A stretch of DNA of 64,000 nucleotides from Fasciola hepatica (taxonomy: Eukaryota; Platyhelminthes; Trematoda; Plagiorchiida; Fasciolidae), in contig CANUEZ040000103.1 of the NCBI GenBank assembly GCA_948099385.1, forward strand, positions 8,728,501 to 8,792,500. Reading direction: 5' to 3'. Positions 20,956 to 32,940 of this stretch are shown here, piece by piece (positions within the stretch are counted from its first letter, which is position 1; each line of letters begins with the position of its first letter). The translations under genes and the position numbers were made by a program. Under the pieces are notes generated by a model. That model made no database searches. It was not told where the DNA came from and was given only the letters and a program-made list of their open reading frames with translations.

Positions 20956-22012
20956 TCATAATGGGCAGTGCCAACACAAGGGGTGGTAGGGACATAAACG
21001 GGGGTGTCTGAGGTACCCAACTCGGCGGGTGGGAGGAGCAATTGCCATCTGTTGGTCGGGATTGAGGTGCTCCCGGACGAAAGTGGCTATGTTGCAGCCG
21101 TCGATTACTCTGTGAACCACATGAGGCAGAGTAGTTTCCACTAAATGGTTTCCATTTCTTATCCGCCGAAGATTGGGTCCGTTTTCAGACTCTTAGGACT
21201 GAGGCGACCAAAGAATACCTTCCTGTTTGCTGTGTTGGAACTTTGGTTGAAACTGCGGCTTCTTTTGTGGGGTTCTTCGGATATCCTTCCTCTGTATTTA
21301 AAAATTTAGATTGACTTGGGTAGTTGCCTAAGGAACATCCCCACTTTACTCAAGGCTGTTCGTATTGGGTAAGATGTAGGACAATTGGTTTGAGAGGGGG
21401 TTTTGAACAATTGTGCAGACCGTAGTGTCTGCAACGGAATCTGACTCACCGTGATCCCCAGGGTTCGACTGTACTGTGGTTTCAAGTCTAGTTAGACAGA
21501 CTATTGGAGACTTGCAATCCCGGGTCTATCATCACGGATGGGGCAATCTTCGGCTTTGCCACCTGACGAGCGTGCAATAGGTGGCCAAGTGCTACCCCAA
21601 GCACCGAAGTAAAGGACCTTTTATTCATAGGTTTTTGCGCGAGCAGGTTGGTTTCCGGTTCCTCCGAAGAGAATTTCAGGATTTAACCTGATATCTGTTC
21701 GTGCATTTCGGGGATCAGCTAGGAGCATTTGGTAGGGTTGGAGGGCGACTTCTCGAACGTTCTCATAATTTCTAGGGCTGTGTGTTGGATTTGAATCTCT
21801 AGGAGCTCTGCCTCATGTAATTACTCATTTAACGCTGGATGCCGAAGCTTGCAATTTTTTATCGCGGTATCCAAAATTAGTTGTTCTGCTACCGCCATAG
21901 CCTGGTTAGAAGGAGATATGGAGCAAATGGTTTTACCTAAAGTTTTAAGACCAACTATCTCTGCTTCGAAGGCTACTATCCTCGTCCTCAGCTCCACTAT
22001 ATCCACGGCCTC
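20956..22012 (-). pseudogene. LINE-B ORF1-like region with coiled coil
   Basis: A minus-strand frame at 21,821-22,006 reads MDIVELRTRIVAFEAEIVGL and so on, with heptad-like spacing of V/L/I, as in the coiled-coil N-terminus of many LINE ORF1 proteins. Frames downstream to 20,956 (METTLPHVVHRVIDGC, then HLNPDQQMAIAPPTR) are short and broken. The position directly upstream of the endonuclease supports ORF1. No RNA-binding motif is clear, so the call rests on position and coiled coil. Confidence 0.55.
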
Positions 22013-22639
22013 TGGAGAGTCCTTAAGAATTGGGCTAGGAAACGGCCCGCTCTCTGGTGAGCTCGTAAATCTGGCGCGTGGGCATGGTCACATCATTTCC
22101 GGTGACGACAAACATTTTACCATAGAAAATGGGCAGACTGAGGAATACAAAGTTGGGAAAAACTAAACGATATACCGCTTAACAAGAATACCATCTAGAC
22201 GTAGATGGAATTCAAAAATTCGAAAGTCAGCACAGTGGAGGAGGGGCTTTTCAGTATCAAAATAGACCGGTCAGGCACAATTTTTAGTATTTAGTTTGAA
22301 AAGAGTTTTTGTCTTACCGTTAGATTTAAACAAGTCTAAAACTAAATTGGGACGATTTTGGGACTAAACTGGGACTAATTTATGACAACTTTTGAACTAA
22401 TATGGGACTACTTTGCTGATTGAGTTTTCATCTCGCTTCGCAAGTAACGCGAGGGATGGGTTATTACTGACTTTAAAGTCAGCTAGTGTAAGTCCGTCCC
22501 ATTGGTACCCATGCACTAAGAATTTTTACATTGATGTTTACATGATAATATCCAAACCTAGGCATATAAGTATATCGCTCCATAGTTTTTGTGAACGATT
22601 ATATTTCTCCCACATGCTCCGTAAGTATTTTGGGGACTT

Positions 22640-23843
22640 CTCTGAGAGTTTATGTTCCAAGCTTTTCAACCACGTTGTTCCTTCTCTGTTTTTTTCTGTA
22701 ATGATCTCAACTCTTCTCAGCTAGAATTCTTGACGGTAATAAGTTTAAACAAAGTTATAAACCTCCTAACTATAACTGATGCCAACTTGGTTTATGCTCC
22801 GACAATAACCCGATCTGGTTCGGACCACACGTAGATCTCCTCTGGAGGCGTCGGATTACGCCCTTATATCGTTCTCTTTAATGGTATACAGCTCAAATCC
22901 ACAGAATATTCACCCACTGTCGTGACTTGAAAGGCGAAAAGCGTCAATTTGATCAAGAAAACTTACAAGGACTTCAAACAATGAGCGATCAGACTATGTT
23001 CGACATCTTCAGCCACCAAAACCCCACTATGTTTTGTGAACATGTTACCAGTTAATTGGACTTTTGCTATGATAAGTGTTACCCATTGGAGACAATATAT
23101 ATCCGTATTGACCGATTTTGCTCTCCATCTCTCAAAAGACTACGCTGTAGGGAATAAAATGCCTACAAAAGTGGGAACTATCGCACAAGGAAAACCCTTT
23201 CTTCGGCAATTAAATCAAAAATCCGCGAACTCAGTGGCATATACAGTCATATGCTCCTTGCCGACAATAATCGTCGAGAACTTTGGACGTTCATCAAACA
23301 TTTAAGTGGTATCTCCACAAGATATTCATCCCTAAACGGCAATATCGAAGATCTGAACCGCGGCGTCAGCGACTAATCGCGTCCTTTGTTGTTTAGTTGT
23401 ATCAACGTGCTACCTTGTCACAGATCTACAGGCTCCATTTTCCATATAATATTCCCCCAAGCGCTTTATAAAGAACTATCAAAACTCAAGTGCAACAGAT
23501 CACACGAACCAGGTTATCTTCCTCCAGTTGTGCTTAAGCAGTGTGAACAAATACTCACTCCAGTCATGGGACCATCACTTAGTCAATGCTTGCATTGCAA
23601 GAATATTACTGACTGTTGGAGATCAGCTTACACCACACCTGGGTCCAAGAACGGAACGAGAAAATTCCGTCTAATTGCCTGTATCTACATCGTATTGAAA
23701 GTGTCTGAGAAGTCATCACTCCAGGAGCTATCCAGTGATTTGACAATACGATACATAAATTGGTTCGCCTACTGCTGTTTCTGCTCTAACTTGGATGATA
23801 TTCCTTTCCTGACTCATGATATTTCGTCTTCGCTGGACAATAA
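22640..23843 (+). pseudogene. LINE-D ORF: endonuclease tail and N-terminal RT
   Basis: The endonuclease end is at about 22,735-22,835 (VINLLTITDANLVYAPTITR, then SGSDHT, the SDH motif). A linker piece lies at 23,036-23,305 (HLSKDYAVGNKMPTKVGTIA). The RT start at 23,386-23,843 includes ELSKLKCNRSHEPGYLPPVV and CWRSAYTTPGSKNGT. An earlier ORF (22,413-22,724) containing WYPCTKNFYIDVYMIISKP may be the endonuclease body. Several frameshifts and stops. The open frame runs straight into the inserted PLE, giving a chimeric 234-aa ORF (23,386-24,090). Confidence 0.75.
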
Positions 23844-25576
23844 CAGTTACGTGAAGTTCTGCACGAAATTGGCTCTGGTAAAGGCTCGTTTTCAGTTTCT
23901 GGATGAATGCATATCCGGTTCAGAATATCCCAATCAATATCACACCGTTCTGAAGAAGAATCGGATTAACATCACTTCTGTAGCTTTATGTCGTCAAGTG
24001 CTCAATGAGAGAGATACTGTGTCAAGTCGAGTGCCGGAAATGGAGCGTAATTTTAGGGAATCATCTCGAGTTTTAGATGAGCTGAATTGAGAGGAAAAGG
24101 AAATGTCCGTTGTCTGTATTCAATCAGTTGTTGACAAACAAGTGGAACGAACATTTGTTAAACTTCGAAAACGTATCAACCCGAGCAAACCGATTGGTGA
24201 GTTTTCTACAGATCCGAAGAAATTCGTCCATAATTTGTCATCCATAAGCCAGAATAAGACATTGCTTCAGGTATTATCCCTAGGGCCAAATTTTCGTTGT
24301 CCAACAAATAAGGTTAAAAAATTGGATATGGAAGTTGAGTTTGAGAGCCTGTTTGACCAACTATCAGGTATTGTTCCGCTTTCGTCGCAGGAGTTAGTGA
24401 AACTGAAGTCCACGTTCGTGAACTCATGCTATCAATATCGCGAAAATAGACCATTGGCTAAAGGGTTATTACCGTCGGAGCACCTGAAGGGCCTCAAAGA
24501 ATTGCAGGTTAACAGAGAAATAATGCTTTCAAAACCAGATAAAGGTGCGGGTATCGTAATTCTCAGTAAATTGGATTATATAGAGAAGATGATGGTGATA
24601 GTGAGTGATGGCTCCAAGACCACGACGACACCATTTGAGAAAGATAATACGTCTCTAATAGAAAAATCAGTTTCAATGGGAATAAGATCCTTGAAGCAGA
24701 AAGGAATAACGGACGCGGTGACCTTCGAAAGGATACGACGGACAGGGACGGTAATTCCCAGATTATACGGTCCACCGAAGGTACACAAAGAAGACGTCCC
24801 ATTGAGACCGATTTTGGACATGTGTAACTCTCCATTTCACGCAGTAGCAAAGTGGTTGACTGGCTCATTGGAACCAGTGAGTGGCATTTTCTAGACACAG
24901 TCTACAAGACACGTTTTATTTTGTAGAAGCTATACGGAACTTGGATCTAGAAGAAAAGCGAATGGTATCACTTGATTTTACCTCACTGTTCACAAATGTC
25001 CCGATCAGTGAAACAATCAACTATCTGTGCGATTACATTCAGAGTAACGGAATCGATTTGGGTATCCGTTGAATGAACTGAAACGGTTACTATATGTCTG
25101 CGCACGTAATATACAGTTTCAGTTCAGTGGTGAAATCTATCGTCAGAAGGACGGAGTTGCATTGGGATCACCTTTGGGACTCCTATTTGCTAATATTTTC
25201 ATGGCAAAACGAAAATAATCAACTTGAATCCATAATCCAAGATTTAATCTTGTACTAGCGATACGTAGACGACATCATATGTGTGCTAGACACCAATCTG
25301 GACACAAACCTGCTTCCTAACAATCTTAACGCTACCCGTCCAAATGTTCAATTTACTTTGGAAGAAGAAAAGTGCAATAGTCTATCGTATTTAGACTTAT
25401 TTATAGGCCGTCGGAGTGGTTTTTCCGTCCAGTTATCAGTGCACAGAAAAGCTACACGGAACGGACAATACAACCACCTTCACGGCTTTGTGCCCCTCAA
25501 AATCAAGAGGAGTCTCATACGTTGCTTAGTTAACAGAGCAAGAAAACTGTGCTCCAAAGACACAAAAAGAAATTAA
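23844..25576 (+). pseudogene. PLE reverse transcriptase, broken
   Basis: Reading starts ALVKARFQFLDECISG, passes one in-frame stop (24,088-24,090) and continues to 24,894 with SKPDKGAGIVILSKLDY and YGPPKVHKEDVPLRPILDM, typical PLE RT signatures. A frameshift near 24,890 leads to MVSLDFTSLFTNVPISETI (24,881-25,072), a second near 25,065 to QKDGVALGSPLGLLFANIF, and after another stop comes the catalytic YVDD at 25,262-25,273. The frame 25,283-25,576 carries the region after the palm. All RT blocks are in order; at least four lesions break the frame. Confidence 0.9.
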
Positions 25577-25592
25577 TTCCTTTTTCTGCGGA

Positions 25593-26020
25593 GTGTTTTC
25601 TCAAGTAACGGCTATCCTGAACGGTTTATCGACAAGACGATGCAATAAAATGAAGGGATATCAAAGGAGAAAGGAGCCGCTAAGAAGGTACTACATGTGC
25701 TTTTGCCGTTCAAAGGCTACACGGAAGCCAAAATTATTCAACGAAGATTATCAGGAGTATTCAACAGAACGTTGTACGCTGCCCAGCTACAAGTCCTGTT
25801 CGTTTGCAAACCCATAGTGTGTTTTCGATTGAAGTATACAGTATTGAATCCTGCAACCCCATTTTGTGTGTATTCTTTCACCTGTTCCTGTGGAACTAGG
25901 CACATTGGTAGCACGACTGGGCGCTTATCCGAACGCGTTCGTGAACACCACCCAGCTGTGCTGAACACGGGAACAATTAAGACAATTACGAGTGCGGTGT
26001 ACTCACACCTTGTTGAGTAA
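25593..26020 (+). pseudogene. PLE GIY-YIG endonuclease domain
   Basis: Frame 25,697-26,020 (107 aa) contains EAKIIQRRLSGVFNRTLY, then CVYSFTCSCGTRHIGSTTGR and RLSERVREHHP, the GIY-YIG layout with the Cys-x-Cys pair and the catalytic Arg region seen in PLEs. The usual YIG is HIG here, and SIG in the rearranged copy at 42.3 kb. This domain nicks DNA for target-primed integration in intact elements. It is in a different frame from the RT, so it is not functional as it stands. Confidence 0.85.
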
Positions 26021-26393
26021 AACCACTCAGTGGAGGTGATAAACGCTTTTCGCACCATTTACATAGTCCGAGGAAAGCAATCGAGACTGTTCAAGTGTCG
26101 CATCTTAGCCACAGCCGAAGCCGTTAGTATTCGTCTCTACAATCCTTCCTGGTGCGTCCAGAAACAATTTGTGCAAGCACTTAAACTTCCGTGGCCCAAG
26201 TCATGGGTTCGAACACATGTGAAACCACTTGAACATTCCATACCGTGATCAATTTCACATGCACACACGCATGTGCAGAGGCAGGTTAGAATTATCAATC
26301 TCCGTTCTTATTCTGTGAGTTATATATATTGTTATGTATTGGTATGAGTAGGAATGACTGGAAACGAGCTCGTTCGCCACGTTGTTTATTCTC

Positions 26394-27112
26394 AAATCAA
26401 TAGATGTGCGTACCTGCTCCCTAGATTACAATGATGCATTTACCGGTGTTGATAGACAAAATCTTCTCGACATACTCTCAAATAACGGAATACAACTCTT
26501 CCTCACTGGACTGTGTGTCTGCTTATTTTTTTCAGTCGGCAACAGTTCACAAGATACGAGAGCAGAACCCCATCCTTCCCTGTTCGAAACTTTGGGATTT
26601 CTATCACCTATATTCTTTGTTCGACTGAACATGTTGCCTGCAGTTACTAAAAAGTGAGAAAATTGACCTACTACGTTCTGCTTCTGGAAGCGATGTCTGT
26701 ACCACTTAACATCATTCAACGTTTTGTCCTTGCATGCGTACTACCTCACTAGTTGTATTCTTCTCTCGTCTTCTTCCCTGGCCTACATGCTAAAGACTTC
26801 ACCCCAGTGGAATTGTCCATTAAGCACTTATCCTTTGCAGCGGTATACCTCGTAAAGATCTCTGACTCCACCATATTCCAACATCGTAAAATGTGCAAAC
26901 GATTCTCCGAGAGAATTTCGAATGACTCGCTCACTCCGCATCAGAGGGACTTTGGCGTGTGTTGCGTGGAACTAGTGGCGAGTGTGTGAGTTTCCTGATG
27001 TTGTATTTCCCCGACAATCGCACGAGGTTTATAAGCTGAAAGATAGGGTACTTCATAGGTATCAGACGTTGCATTGTTCACGTTCTGAATTTAGTTCCAA
27101 GTTGTTGTACGA
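26394..27112 (+). pseudogene. LINE-D ORF continued downstream of the PLE
   Basis: The sequence resumes aaatcaatagatgtgcgtac, matching the uninterrupted copy, and encodes RTCSLDYNDAFTGVDRQNLL and LSNNGIQ, the palm Asp motif region. After about 26,660 the expected YADD stretch is missing and unrelated sequence intervenes; similarity resumes near 26,820 (SIKHLSFAAVYLVKISDSTI) and continues as the C-terminal part. Broken in several frames. Confidence 0.75.
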
Positions 27113-28437
27113 TGATTAGAAAACGTCTTGGGGATAGCAAAATAACTTCAAACGCAATGAATGAAATGAAACCTCACCTCATAGCTATGGAGACACTGAA
27201 CACACCTTTAGTTGATATTTTACTGTTTTACTCAATGAATCAGTTACCAGAAACCGGAAACCCTTATCGGAGTGGGTGTGTCAGTATGCATTCGCTAAAG
27301 ACCAAGAATGGAAAACAAGCACCGAAAAGTACCCTCGAACGAAGGCATTAAATGCATAATATCTTCAGATGTAATTGATGATAGAGATGATGAGATTGAC
27401 CTGGTTGACGGCCTTCACAGGTCAGTGGCTAGGAAGTTTAGCTTTTTACAAGCCCGAGAGAATTCGCCTTCGCTCAATATAAGCGATGCTTAACAGATTG
27501 TTGTTCTGATTCCGGTAACCATCAAACCAACATGGGAACCAGTTCATTGAAATGTCAGCACAGAAAAAATTCCCAAAAATGGAAATGATCATGGTGGTAT
27601 TTCCATAAGTGAGCACACCAATTTTAAGTTGTATGAACCATTTGAAGAGCTTGCACAGATGTTCTTGTTTCCAAGGCTCAGAGCTACACGGAACTATGGC
27701 AGCAGTAGAGGTGAACACATATAACATAATTTGGTATGTTTTATCAACAGTAATATCCGTAAAAACATAGTGTCAATGTGTCGTGGAAAATGGAAATTGT
27801 GGTGTTCTTAGATTAGAAATAACAAGCGTGCTAGAAGAACAAAACCAAATTAAAACTCAGCTAATCGTAGAAACCGTGATTTTTCAAACCATTGTTGCAT
27901 CGGATATTTCTCTGATTATGAATGGTTACATGGACACGTGAGTGATTAGCAGAGCAGAAAATCAGATCACCACAGACTTCGAGAAATGCTACTATCAAAT
28001 CCCTGATTCTAATGCGCCTAATCAAACTTGAGTGAAATTTTTCGAATAGAGGCATGTGCAGTCAAATAACTGTGAAAACAGCATTCAACTTCACGGCTCA
28101 AATCTGCTGGAGGGAAGACAACTAATGACACTCGTACTGTGTCCCGCATTCAGCAGTTAGGAGAAACGCCGGCTTGTACGAGCGAGCGTGTATTCTGTAC
28201 CAAGCATAGGCAAGCTACTGAAAACGAGAAAACGTCTGCAACTGCTAGAGTCCGCGATGTATGCGATCGAAAGTGCGAGGCAATTGAGCAATCGGATTAG
28301 GCTGCGCAAGGTCGTGCAACACGTGACACGATCTGATTAGACGTATTATGACACACATCAACTGTGTACGTGCGCAAAGCTGCAACCCTGTGTCCATTAT
28401 TGCACGGAGTGTAGATCATGCGTGCTTTGGAGCACAT
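27112..28437 (+). repeat. 3' region shared by both LINE-D copies
   Basis: Matches 62,675-64,000 with frequent substitutions. It contains a 61-aa ORF (27,308-27,493) ending ARENSPSLNISDA, whose sister is 62,871-63,056. The two differ at about a fifth of residues, so there is no sign of protein constraint. The rest is non-coding. Either the LINE has a long 3' part or both copies belong to a larger duplicated block; the window ends before the partner does. Confidence 0.75.
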
Positions 28438-29799
28438 GACTGTCCAAGCCGAACACAACATTTATGAAAGACAATGTCCTATGCTCCCAAACAGGAAGAC
28501 GAATATTGACTTGAGTGTGAGTAGTTTTTGGTGAAACGGTCAAGTCAAGTCATTGAAACGAAACTAACCGTAGCAACTATCCCGATTACTTGGGCCGTCA
28601 ATCCAGCAGAAACTTAGGTTCACTAGCTTTGCGAAGGATATGGGCTGTACACGGCTACGGACAGCAGAACGAATTTCAATTGAATAACCTTGCTTATCGT
28701 ATTTTCGTGGTTCTAAATAATGCAATGCATGTAAGTATATGAAGACAAATGACTAACATCCAGGTGAAAAACCAAGAACAACAGTATAGAGAGTCATCCG
28801 GTAAATAGAGACAGTGCAATCATAAACGGTTCACTCAACACGGAGTCAAACGAAGCTGTGCTGCAGCACGGTCACGGTACAAATAGTAAAACAAGAAGCA
28901 CTCTGCCGAACAAGAAATGATGGTTCCAGTCACAGAACAAGAAAAAAATCTATAGTTTGAATATGCCAAGGAGCTACTAATATCAAATTACAGACAGTAA
29001 CACTAAGAAAATGATAGAAGAGACATGTCTCCACGTGAACGAATGAACCTGACAATAGATTTGTTTGCACCACTGACGCAATCCGTGATCTAACGGTGTA
29101 ATGCGATGGCAGCCGATCTGTAATCTGAAGATCGAGTCTCCGACAAGTGGCTTTTATGCATTAGTGAAAATATCAGTAAAAATGTCTTACGATGGAAATG
29201 TGCAATCATTGTGTTGCGGAAAATACTGGAACAACAGGACGATGCGAAGATCAAATTGATCGGGCCAACAATTGGAAAGCCACAGACCTGACAGAAGAAA
29301 GCCAACATGTCTGAGTCATCCGATGGTGACATGAGGAGGCGGATGGGGAGCGACGGAATCTCAGGCAATTAGCAAGGTAGCCTATGTGAGAGGCTATCGA
29401 TCAAACCGTCAACCGGGACAATCGGACCAGCCGAACAGATGAGGTGCCCAAGAGAATCAAGCCGTCGGCCATAGGCAACTGACCAGAATGCAGACGAGAT
29501 ACTCACGTAGTCGCAGGACCTAAGTTGGTGCGATGCGGTCCGGAAAAAGGTTATATAGACCATTGTTTGTTAAATGAAATTTACTTGTTTGGCCGTCCTG
29601 ATATAAATGACCTCTGCCAACTCACCGTCCTCGTTTCACGGGGGCCATGACCACACACTTTCGTAATGAAGCTTCTTTGGCCTGTTCTGTTCGCGAATGG
29701 AGATGCGAAGCCGTGGATCGTAAACTTCGAAAGGAAAGCGGCGTGCAAAGGAATATAAAAAAGACACACCTTTGTTGGTGGTGTTTCGAACATTTCTGA
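28438..29799. other. Unassigned DNA upstream of the Gypsy gag
   Basis: The first part may continue the LINE-D 3' repeat, but its partner lies off the window. No gene recognised; minus-strand ORFs at 29,090-29,368 and 29,369-29,563 look incidental. The end could include the Gypsy leader: ttggtgcgatgcggtcc near 29,525 has the TGG start expected of a primer-binding site, but I cannot define an LTR next to it. Confidence 0.4.
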
Positions 29800-30157
29800 T
29801 TGGGCGTGCCAAGGTGGTGTATCACCTGGAAACGGGAGAAAAACAAATCTCATGTATCAGGAGGTGCATACAGGGTTAGTGATGAAGTTCGGACAGGAAG
29901 ACAATCGCCAGAAATCTACGGACCGGTTCAACGCGGCTCTAAATTGCAGTTCTCAAAACCCAGTTGTTTATTATCAGTACCTTTTGCACCAGCCATTGAT
30001 CGGGCTCCCTGATGCAAAATGCCTTACCAGTGCATGCCTTGTTCGTGATCGGTTTGTTCAAATTATGCCCCTGACTGTCCGAGAGACGTTGAGAATGACA
30101 ATTGCTTGCGGAGTGAATGATACAGAGCGCCGGTTTATGTTTGCTAGTGCTGCCTGA
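29800..30157 (+). pseudogene. Gypsy Gag-like remnant
   Basis: Frame 29,852-30,157 (101 aa) contains VRDRFVQIMPLTVRETLRM and later RRFMFASAA, the pattern of the Gag C-terminal part (FxxRLPxxVRxxL, then an Ala-rich end) in Gypsy elements. An overlapping frame (29,800-30,012) gives the preceding piece. It is followed closely by RT, so the zinc knuckle and protease have been deleted. Confidence 0.55.
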
Positions 30158-30261
30158 GAAGGAATAACAAACTGTTGATTGGAGCATTCGGAGCTTGAGT
30201 CTGCTCTGCAGAAAATTATCAAAGAAATCACGAATTTCTTTCGAGCTGTGTAACGCACCAG

Positions 30262-31469
<1,208 letters not shown>

Positions 31470-32382
31470 CTTCTGATGCCAATTTAGATGACTAAAACCT
31501 GTCTCAGAATTCGAGCAATGTCAGTGTGGTGTGTGCACGAATCATGATCGAGCAGATAGAACCGTAAACAATGATATGGTGCGTGTGCTTTTAATCAATA
31601 GCATTACATTTTCGGACCAAAAAGGTGAATATTGTTTGATACTATGCCAAACAATTTCGCCATAACTGGTTGAAATATTCCTTAGGAAGAGCCAGTTTGG
31701 TCTCGAGGGCCATTACAAACCTTCACTTGTTCGGATAAGCTGAGTGCATCTTTAACTCCTGTGGAGAAACTGACGGACAATATGGGTATATATCCATGTG
31801 AACATATGTGCATAAAGAATAATATACGTTCACCACGTTGCAATTAACTGTCACAAGCAATCTATCGTTTCATCGAGGAAGACACAAAATGTGACATTTT
31901 TCACATCAAAGAAGATAGAACAGAATCTATTTTCCAAAGATGTACTGATCACCGAGCGGTTTTCGTCTTTTGCGGAGAAGTGAATAAAAGTGACTGGGTA
32001 AATCTGACCACCAGGGAATAAAAATGGATAATACTCTGGGAATACCTCGGTTACATTTGGTTAGTTTTTACGAAATCATAATATTGTTTTGGTGAATAAA
32101 CGAATTTTTGAAGAAGATCGAGAGCATTTGCGGTATCAATCACTGTTCGTTGTAGGAGTTTGTCCTTCTTCCGTGTGCTAAGGTACTCTTGAGTAGTGAG
32201 TACGTGCATCGTGAACCTCAGTCATTCGTAATGTATTTTCTCTGTTCCTAAGGTATTGTATTTGCTCATACGGAGGTTTCTCGGTGCATATATATGAACA
32301 GTTCATGTATTTACTCATGAATCGTTTTCCTCTGAGGTTTACATTGCTACTGTAAGATAATCTTTCTGAGTGTTTCATTTGT

Positions 32383-32446
32383 ACAACCGAGTGGAGGCTC
32401 GAACTCTCGACCTTAAGGTTTCGGTCACCGCACTCCGCCGTTGAGC
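32383..32446 (-). other. tRNA-like segment (probable SINE head)
   Basis: On the minus strand: gctcaacggcggagtgcgg, then gaccgaaaccttaaggtcga and a B-box-like gttcgagcc (32,396-32,404). It lacks a closed acceptor stem. The partner at 54,379-54,442 has a mutated B box (gttctagcc). It resembles other Pol III-derived heads, but no SINE body was recognised beside it. Confidence 0.45.
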
Positions 32447-32495
32447 ATCATACATTGACGACATTAACAGATCTAGTTCCCGGTCTGTCCATTCA

Positions 32496-32940
32496 TGTTG
32501 ACACGTGCTCTCGTTTGCCCCACAGATTTAGCTTATTTGTACTTGTCTAATGACAACTCTCTTTAGTCTAGCAGCTACTGCTTAATTCACGCCTTTGTAA
32601 GTGATTTACTGTTTCGTGACGGTAAAAGCTTCCTGATTTACTGGTTATACCGCAAACAAACTGTGTCACAGTTTCGTTCAGCTACTTGCTAAGTGGACCG
32701 TTTTAATTTTTTGCGCTATCTCGATTTTCGGAAAGTTAATGTCCATTGATCTTGGTGTCTCGCCTGGATGCAAAACCACGAAAATTCGATAAACACGGTT
32801 ATTCAATTGGAACTTGTTCTACTGCCCGTACCATTGGTCTGCCCGCATCGTGCGTGTAGCTAGTGAGACTAAATATCTGCTAGATCGACAGCCCTAGACA
32901 TCGGGAAGGCCGCAATACTCTGAATAGTATAAGCTGTTCG
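32496..32940 (+). mobile_element. LTR-like segment (solo), P2 outer left arm
   Basis: Starts tgttgacacgtgctctcg. It is homologous in the same orientation to the segment upstream of the BEL/Pao gag (51,745-52,215) and in inverse orientation to 53,893-54,330. Shared blocks include gcatcgtgcg followed by agtgagacta. Three copies with shared edges, one directly before a gag, suggest an LTR, but short terminal TG...CA ends and a polyadenylation signal were not confirmed. Confidence 0.45.

Larger units (their letters stand above)
17771..22166 (-). mobile_element. LINE-B (CR1-like), nearly complete
   Basis: Minus-strand non-LTR retrotransposon of about 4.4 kb: an ORF1-like region (about 22,012-20,956), AP endonuclease (about 20,850-20,126), linker (20,063-19,260), reverse transcriptase (19,208-18,601), C-terminal part (18,590-17,896) and a short 3' tail. 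The 3' part to 19,032 belongs to palindrome P1; the 5' part has no partner in the window. LINE-A and LINE-B are different families (their RT and C-terminal sequences are not alike at DNA level). They converge on the SINE dimer. Confidence 0.87.
23844..26393 (+). mobile_element. Penelope-like element inserted in LINE-D
   Basis: Comparison with the uninterrupted copy (ggacaataaaccaatag at 61,940-61,956) places the ends at 23,843/23,844 and 26,393/26,394. The insert encodes a Penelope-type reverse transcriptase followed by a GIY-YIG endonuclease, which is the defining order of this class, and ends in a tail finishing ttcgccacgttgttta. A second, rearranged copy shares that end at about 42,810. 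Flanks are short A/T runs, so the target-site duplication cannot be defined. I found no hammerhead motif in its tail. Confidence 0.9.
22413..28437 (+). mobile_element. LINE-D copy 1 (L2/CR1-like), split by a PLE
   Basis: From about 22,880 this element is matched in the same orientation by 60,976-64,000 (for example 27,308 pairs with 62,871). The RT style (CWRSAYTTPGSKNGTRKF; WFAYCCFCSNLDDI; SLDNN) recalls the L2/CR1 group. It is interrupted at 23,843/26,394 by a 2.55-kb Penelope-like element. After the RT tail, about 1.3 kb of shared 3' sequence continues to at least 28,437. Between 26,660 and 26,820 copy 1 has different sequence from copy 2, so it has lost or replaced the catalytic segment there. 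Confidence 0.8.

Noticed and set aside
26240..26393. A hammerhead ribozyme in the PLE tail
   Set aside because: Some Penelope-like elements carry one, but I found no ctgatga-type core with a matching gaaa block in either PLE tail here.
29500..29560. Primer-binding site and LTR for the Gypsy fragment
   Set aside because: ttggtgcgatgcggtcc looks suggestive, but no LTR boundary or downstream LTR copy supports it.
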